37,837 nucleotides of DNA from assembly GCA_946998115.1 (NCBI GenBank), contig CAMPYB010000010.1:1-37837 (forward strand), read 5' to 3'. Below are positions 34,491-37,837 of the stretch, piece by piece; the stretch's first letter is position 1; each line of letters begins with the position of its first letter. This DNA is from an uncultured Actinomyces sp. (GTDB lineage: Bacteria > Actinomycetota > Actinomycetes > Actinomycetales > Actinomycetaceae). Both the position numbers and the translations under genes were made by a program. The notes below the pieces were generated by a model that saw only the letters and a program-made list of their open reading frames with translations, ran no database searches and was not told the origin of the DNA.

Positions 34491-34542
34491 TATAATTTGT
34501 TTTTATTGAGTGAATATTAGAGTTGTTAATAAAAATAGGAGA
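34491..34542 (+). promoter_or_regulatory. ispG promoter and strong ribosome-binding site
   Basis: TATAAT at 34491-34496 with a weak -35 (TGAATA, 34468-34473) lies in the 150-nt gap after the M50 protease gene. AGGAGA (34537-34542) sits 7 nt before the ATG at 34550, one of the strongest ribosome sites in the window. It decides the start over an upstream in-frame TTG at 34523. Confidence 0.5.
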
Positions 34543-34549
34543 TACTTTT

Positions 34550-35758
34550 ATGAGTGTTAACTTAGGAATTCCGCAAATTAAACCTGTTCCTGAGACTATT
34601 TCTCCTAGACGTAAAACAAGAAAAATAAAAGTGGGATCTGTATACGTTGGCGGTGACGCACCAATTAGTGTACAGTCTATGACCACTACTAAGACTACTG
34701 ATATAAATGGAACATTACAACAAATAGCACAACTTACTGCTGCGGGATGCGATATAGTGCGTGTAGCATGTCCATCAGCTGATGATGCAAAAGCTCTTCC
34801 TCTTATTGCTCACAAATCACCTATACCAGTAATTGCAGACATTCATTTTCAGCCTAAATATGTTTTTGCTGCTATAGAAGGTGGTTGCGCTGGAGTGCGT
34901 GTAAATCCTGGAAATATAAGAAAATTTGATGATCAGATCAAGGAAATAGTCGCTTGCGCTAAAGACCATGGTGTGTCAATTAGAATTGGTGTCAATGCTG
35001 GTTCTTTACACCCATCTTTGCTTGCTAAATATGGTAAAGCAACACCAGAAGCGCTGGTTGAATCAGCAGTTTGGGAAGCTTCGCTTTTTGAAGAACATGA
35101 TTTTCATGATTTTAAAATATCTGTAAAACATCATGATCCTGTAACTATGGTGAGAGCATATCAACTTTTGAGCGAAAAGGGTGATTGGCCACTGCATTTA
35201 GGAGTAACTGAGGCAGGTCCTGCTTTTCAAGGTACGATAAAATCTGCTACAGCTTTTGGCGCGTTACTTTCTCAAGGTATCGGGGATACTATTAGAGTGT
35301 CTTTATCGGCAGATCCTGTTGAAGAAGTAAAGGTTGGTGTAGCGATTTTGCAATCTTTAGGATTGCGTGAAAAAACTTTAGAAATAGTGTCATGTCCTTC
35401 TTGTGGGCGTGCACAAGTTGACGTGTGTTCACTTGCTGAGGAAGTAACTAATGGATTGAAAGATATTACTTATCCTTTGCGTGTCGCAGTTATGGGGTGT
35501 GTGGTTAATGGTCCTGGTGAAGCACGTGAAGCAGATATAGGAGTTGCTTCAGGAAATGGAAAAGGACAAATTTTTGTAAAAGGTAAAGTTATAAAAACTG
35601 TTCCTGAAGATTTAATTGTAGAGACTTTGATAGCATTAGCAGGTCAAGTTGCTGAGGAAGAAGGATTAGTTGAAGGTAGTGGCACACCTATTGTTATGCC
35701 TATAACGCCTACAAATAAAACTACAAATTTTAAAGCTTCTACTTGGGTTAGGAAATAG
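34550..35758 (+). CDS. ispG: 4-hydroxy-3-methylbut-2-en-1-yl diphosphate synthase
   Basis: [4Fe-4S] enzyme (GcpE) of the MEP pathway, converting MEcPP to HMBPP. The N-terminal TIM-barrel contains VGGDAPISVQSMTTTKTTD and GCDIVRVACP. The C-terminal cluster-binding domain contains SCPSCGRAQVDVC, MGCVVNGPGEA and a conserved Glu. At 402 aa it is the bacterial short form without the plant insert. The product starts MSVNLGIPQIKP. With dxr two genes upstream, the window holds two steps of the pathway; dxs and the rest are elsewhere. Confidence 0.95.
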   Translation: MSVNLGIPQIKPVPETISPRRKTRKIKVGSVYVGGDAPISVQSMTTTKTTDINGTLQQIAQLTAAGCDIVRVACPSADDAKALPLIAHKSPIPVIADIHFQPKYVFAAIEGGCAGVRVNPGNIRKFDDQIKEIVACAKDHGVSIRIGVNAGSLHPSLLAKYGKATPEALVESAVWEASLFEEHDFHDFKISVKHHDPVTMVRAYQLLSEKGDWPLHLGVTEAGPAFQGTIKSATAFGALLSQGIGDTIRVSLSADPVEEVKVGVAILQSLGLREKTLEIVSCPSCGRAQVDVCSLAEEVTNGLKDITYPLRVAVMGCVVNGPGEAREADIGVASGNGKGQIFVKGKVIKTVPEDLIVETLIALAGQVAEEEGLVEGSGTPIVMPITPTNKTTNFKASTWVRK

Positions 35759-35843
35759 AGAATTATTTAAATGTTTTTGACTATATTTGAAGCATATAAT
35801 TGTAATATTTTTATATTTTCATTTATAAAATTTTGTGTGTAGT

Positions 35844-35879
35844 GTGACATTTTCGGTAAAAAACATATAAAATAGCTTT
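35844..35879 (+). promoter_or_regulatory. proS promoter, probably leaderless
   Basis: -35 GTGACA (35844-35849), a 16-nt spacer and -10 TATAAA (35866-35871; TAAAAT at 35868-35873 is an alternative). The expected start point is at or within two nucleotides of the proS ATG at 35880. No Shine-Dalgarno sequence is present, consistent with a leaderless mRNA. Confidence 0.55.
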
Positions 35880-37703
35880 ATGTTAAAAAGTATGTCTGAT
35901 ATGTTTCTAAAGACTTTGCGTGAAGATCCAGCTGATGCTGAAGTCGCTAGTCATAAATTGCTTGTTCGCGCCGGTTATATAAGGCGTGTTGCTCCTGGTA
36001 TATACACTTGGTTACCGCTAGGATTGAATGTTTTAAATAAAATTGAAAATGTTATACGTAAGCATATGTCCGCTATAGGTGCTCAAGAAGTGCATTTTCC
36101 TGCGCTTTTACCGCGTGAACCTTATGAACAAACTAATAGGTGGAGTGAATACGGTCCAAATTTATTTAAATTAAAAGATCGTCGTGAGAATGATTATTTA
36201 TTAGCACCGACTCATGAAGAAATGTTTACTTTGCTAGTTAAAGATATGTATTCTTCTTATAAGGATTTGCCTTGTACGTTATATCAAATTCAAACTAAAT
36301 ATAGAGATGAAGCAAGACCACGTGCTGGTTTGTTGCGTGGTCGTGAGTTTGTCATGAAAGATGCTTATTCTTTTGATTTAGAAGATGAAGGATTAGCGAA
36401 ATCTTATTTAGACCAACGTGCCGCATATGAGAAAATTTTTAAAGAATTAGATTTGAATTATGTGATTGTTAAAGCTACATCTGGCGCTATGGGAGGCTCC
36501 AGATCAGAAGAATTTTTACATCCGACTTCTATCGGTGAAGATACTTTTGTGCGTTCTAATGGAGGATATGTAGCTAACGTTGAAGCTGTTACAACTGTAG
36601 TTCCTGAAGATGTTGACTATTCTATGGTTGAAAAATGCCAGTGGCGTTCAACTCCAAATGCTACAACTATTGATGCTTTAGTTGAACGTTCTAATCAGAT
36701 GTATCCACGTGAAGATCGCAAATGGGATGCTAGTGATACTTTAAAGGTGTTGATTGTAGCTTTGAAGCACCCTGATTCTTCACGAGAACTTATAGCTGTA
36801 GGTATACCTGGGGATAGAGAAATTGATTTAAAGCGTCTCGAAGCTAATGTTTCACCAGCTGAAGTTGAAATGGCAAGTGAGGCTGATATCAAATCGCATC
36901 CTGAACTTATAAAAGGTTATATAGGTTTCAAGAATATTGGTCCTAACAGTGAAAATAGAAAAGTTAAAGAAAATGGTGAGATTTCAGGTTCTATACGTTT
37001 TCTAGTTGATCCTCGTGTTGTAAAAGGTACATCTTGGATTATGGGTGGCGATGAGAAAGAATGTCACGTTTATAACGCAGTAATGGGGCGTGATTTTACA
37101 GCTGATGGAACAATTGAAGCATCGGAGGTCTTAGAGGGTGATCAAGCTCCAGATGGTTCAGGTAAGTTATTCTTGGACACAGGTATTGAAATTGGTCATA
37201 TTTTCGCTCTTGGACGTAAATATGCACAGGCTTTAGGTTTGAATGTTTTGGATCAAAATGGAAAGTCTAAAACTGTTACTATGGGGTCTTATGGTATAGG
37301 TGTGTCTAGAGTTTTGGCTGCATTAGTTCAATCACATCATGATGAAAAAGGTATTATTTGGCCTATTACAGTTGCTCCTTTTAAAGTTCATGTTGTGTGT
37401 GCTGGTAAAGATAAAGAGATTTTTGAAACAGCAAAAGATCTTGCCAATAAACTTGACGATTCTGGTTTGGATGTCCTGGTAGATGACAGAGTTAAAGTTT
37501 CGCCTGGTGTAAAGTTTAAAGATGCTGAATTACTTGGCGTGCCTTATATACTTGTAGTTGGTAAATGTCTTGAAAAAGGCGTTGTGGAAATTAGATCCAG
37601 AGCTGATGATAAATGTTTTGAAGTCAGTGTTGATGAGGCTTGCGCAACTTTGAAACAACTTGTAGAAAAAGCAATGAAGGAGCGACTAAATGGCAATTCG
37701 TGA
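35880..37703 (+). CDS. proS: Prolyl-tRNA synthetase (bacterial type with editing insertion)
   Basis: Class II synthetase charging tRNA-Pro. Class II motif 1 lies around RRVAPGIYTWLPLG, motif 2 is YRDEARPRAGLLRGREFVMK and motif 3 is GSYGIGVSRVLAALV. Between motifs 2 and 3 (about residues 225-400) is the long insertion (INS) that hydrolyses Ala-tRNA-Pro in bacterial ProRS. The anticodon-binding domain (VAPFKVHVVC, LLGVPYILVVG) closes the 607-aa protein. There is no ribosome site ahead of the ATG, but a promoter ends right at it. The 3' end overlaps def by 14 nt. Confidence 0.95.
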   Translation: MLKSMSDMFLKTLREDPADAEVASHKLLVRAGYIRRVAPGIYTWLPLGLNVLNKIENVIRKHMSAIGAQEVHFPALLPREPYEQTNRWSEYGPNLFKLKDRRENDYLLAPTHEEMFTLLVKDMYSSYKDLPCTLYQIQTKYRDEARPRAGLLRGREFVMKDAYSFDLEDEGLAKSYLDQRAAYEKIFKELDLNYVIVKATSGAMGGSRSEEFLHPTSIGEDTFVRSNGGYVANVEAVTTVVPEDVDYSMVEKCQWRSTPNATTIDALVERSNQMYPREDRKWDASDTLKVLIVALKHPDSSRELIAVGIPGDREIDLKRLEANVSPAEVEMASEADIKSHPELIKGYIGFKNIGPNSENRKVKENGEISGSIRFLVDPRVVKGTSWIMGGDEKECHVYNAVMGRDFTADGTIEASEVLEGDQAPDGSGKLFLDTGIEIGHIFALGRKYAQALGLNVLDQNGKSKTVTMGSYGIGVSRVLAALVQSHHDEKGIIWPITVAPFKVHVVCAGKDKEIFETAKDLANKLDDSGLDVLVDDRVKVSPGVKFKDAELLGVPYILVVGKCLEKGVVEIRSRADDKCFEVSVDEACATLKQLVEKAMKERLNGNS

Positions 37704-37837
37704 GATTCGTGTTGTTGGTGATCCTATTTTACGCACGCCATGTGATTGGATTGAAAAAATTGATGATAATATCAAATCTTTAGTTACAGATTTACTTGAA
37801 ACTGTAGATATGGATGGTAGAGCTGGTTTAGCCGCAA
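37690..37837 (+). CDS. def: Peptide deformylase, N-terminal part (3' end outside window)
   Basis: Removes the formyl group from nascent proteins. Only the first 49 residues are present: MAIREIRVVGDPILRTPCD at the start and DGRAGLAA at the window edge, which is the beginning of the GxGLAAxQ motif I of the family. The ATG at 37690 has AAGGAG upstream inside proS and overlaps proS by 14 nt. The metal-binding EGCLS and HEXDH motifs lie outside the window, so the assignment rests on the N-terminus alone. Confidence 0.85.
   Translation, partial: MAIREIRVVGDPILRTPCDWIEKIDDNIKSLVTDLLETVDMDGRAGLAA

Noticed and set aside
1..37837. CRISPR arrays, prophage, transposase genes or alternative genetic code
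   Set aside because: No regular repeats or phage genes were seen; TGA ends rlmN, dxr, frr, uvrD2 and proS normally, so UGA is a stop.

Overview
This 37.8 kb window is AT-rich chromosomal DNA (roughly one third G+C by eye) from a bacterium that I place in the Actinomycetota. The evidence is a PdtaR-type REC-ANTAR regulator, a UvrD2-type helicase with a C-terminal HRDC domain, a Rip1-type M50 protease, a DivIVA-repeat protein next to dxr, a four-domain ribosomal protein S1, and a PolA with a Tyr in motif B and no visible proofreading residues. TTG starts and likely leaderless mRNAs also fit. The low G+C is unusual for the phylum and suggests a host-associated, AT-drifted lineage. The gene order resembles Bifidobacteriaceae or relatives, but that rank is inference. 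I see no phage, transposase gene, CRISPR array or rRNA.

Layout. 1-5340 (+): the end of ettA, then two zinc peptidases (pepO, pepN), closed by a bidirectional terminator. 5404-7002 (-): cysK-cysE. 7003-7485: AT-rich gap with a 47-codon ORF and an inverted repeat. 7486-10374 (-): an IMPACT/YigZ protein, a PfkB kinase and an ADP-ribosylglycohydrolase; the last two resemble enteric YegV and YegU. 10375-10768: gap with three stacked hairpins. 10769-16057 (-): proC-valS-fadD operon. 16355-16431 (-): a leucine-type tRNA (CAA) with a short variable loop. 16519-21420 (+): pdtaR, polA, rpsA. 21467-23411 (+): a structured leader, then rpsB-tsf and a terminator. 23465-27773 (+): murI-rph-rdgB, two inverted perfect DnaA boxes, uvrD2. 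27880-34399 (+): the tightly packed chain pyrH-frr-cdsA-rlmN-divIVA-like-dxr-rip1. 34550-37837 (+): ispG, proS and the start of def.

Most genes serve translation (ettA, valS, tRNA-Leu, rpsA, rpsB, tsf, frr, rlmN, proS, def), envelope and isoprenoid synthesis (murI, cdsA, dxr, ispG, rip1, DivIVA-like), nucleotide and RNA hygiene (pyrH, rdgB, rph), DNA repair (polA, uvrD2) and amino-acid metabolism (cysE, cysK, proC, peptidases). I found no clear new multigene system. The signals most worth checking are the class-I-shaped tRNA-Leu, the rpsB leader, the paired DnaA boxes, and the split of the usual rpsB-tsf / pyrH-frr cluster.
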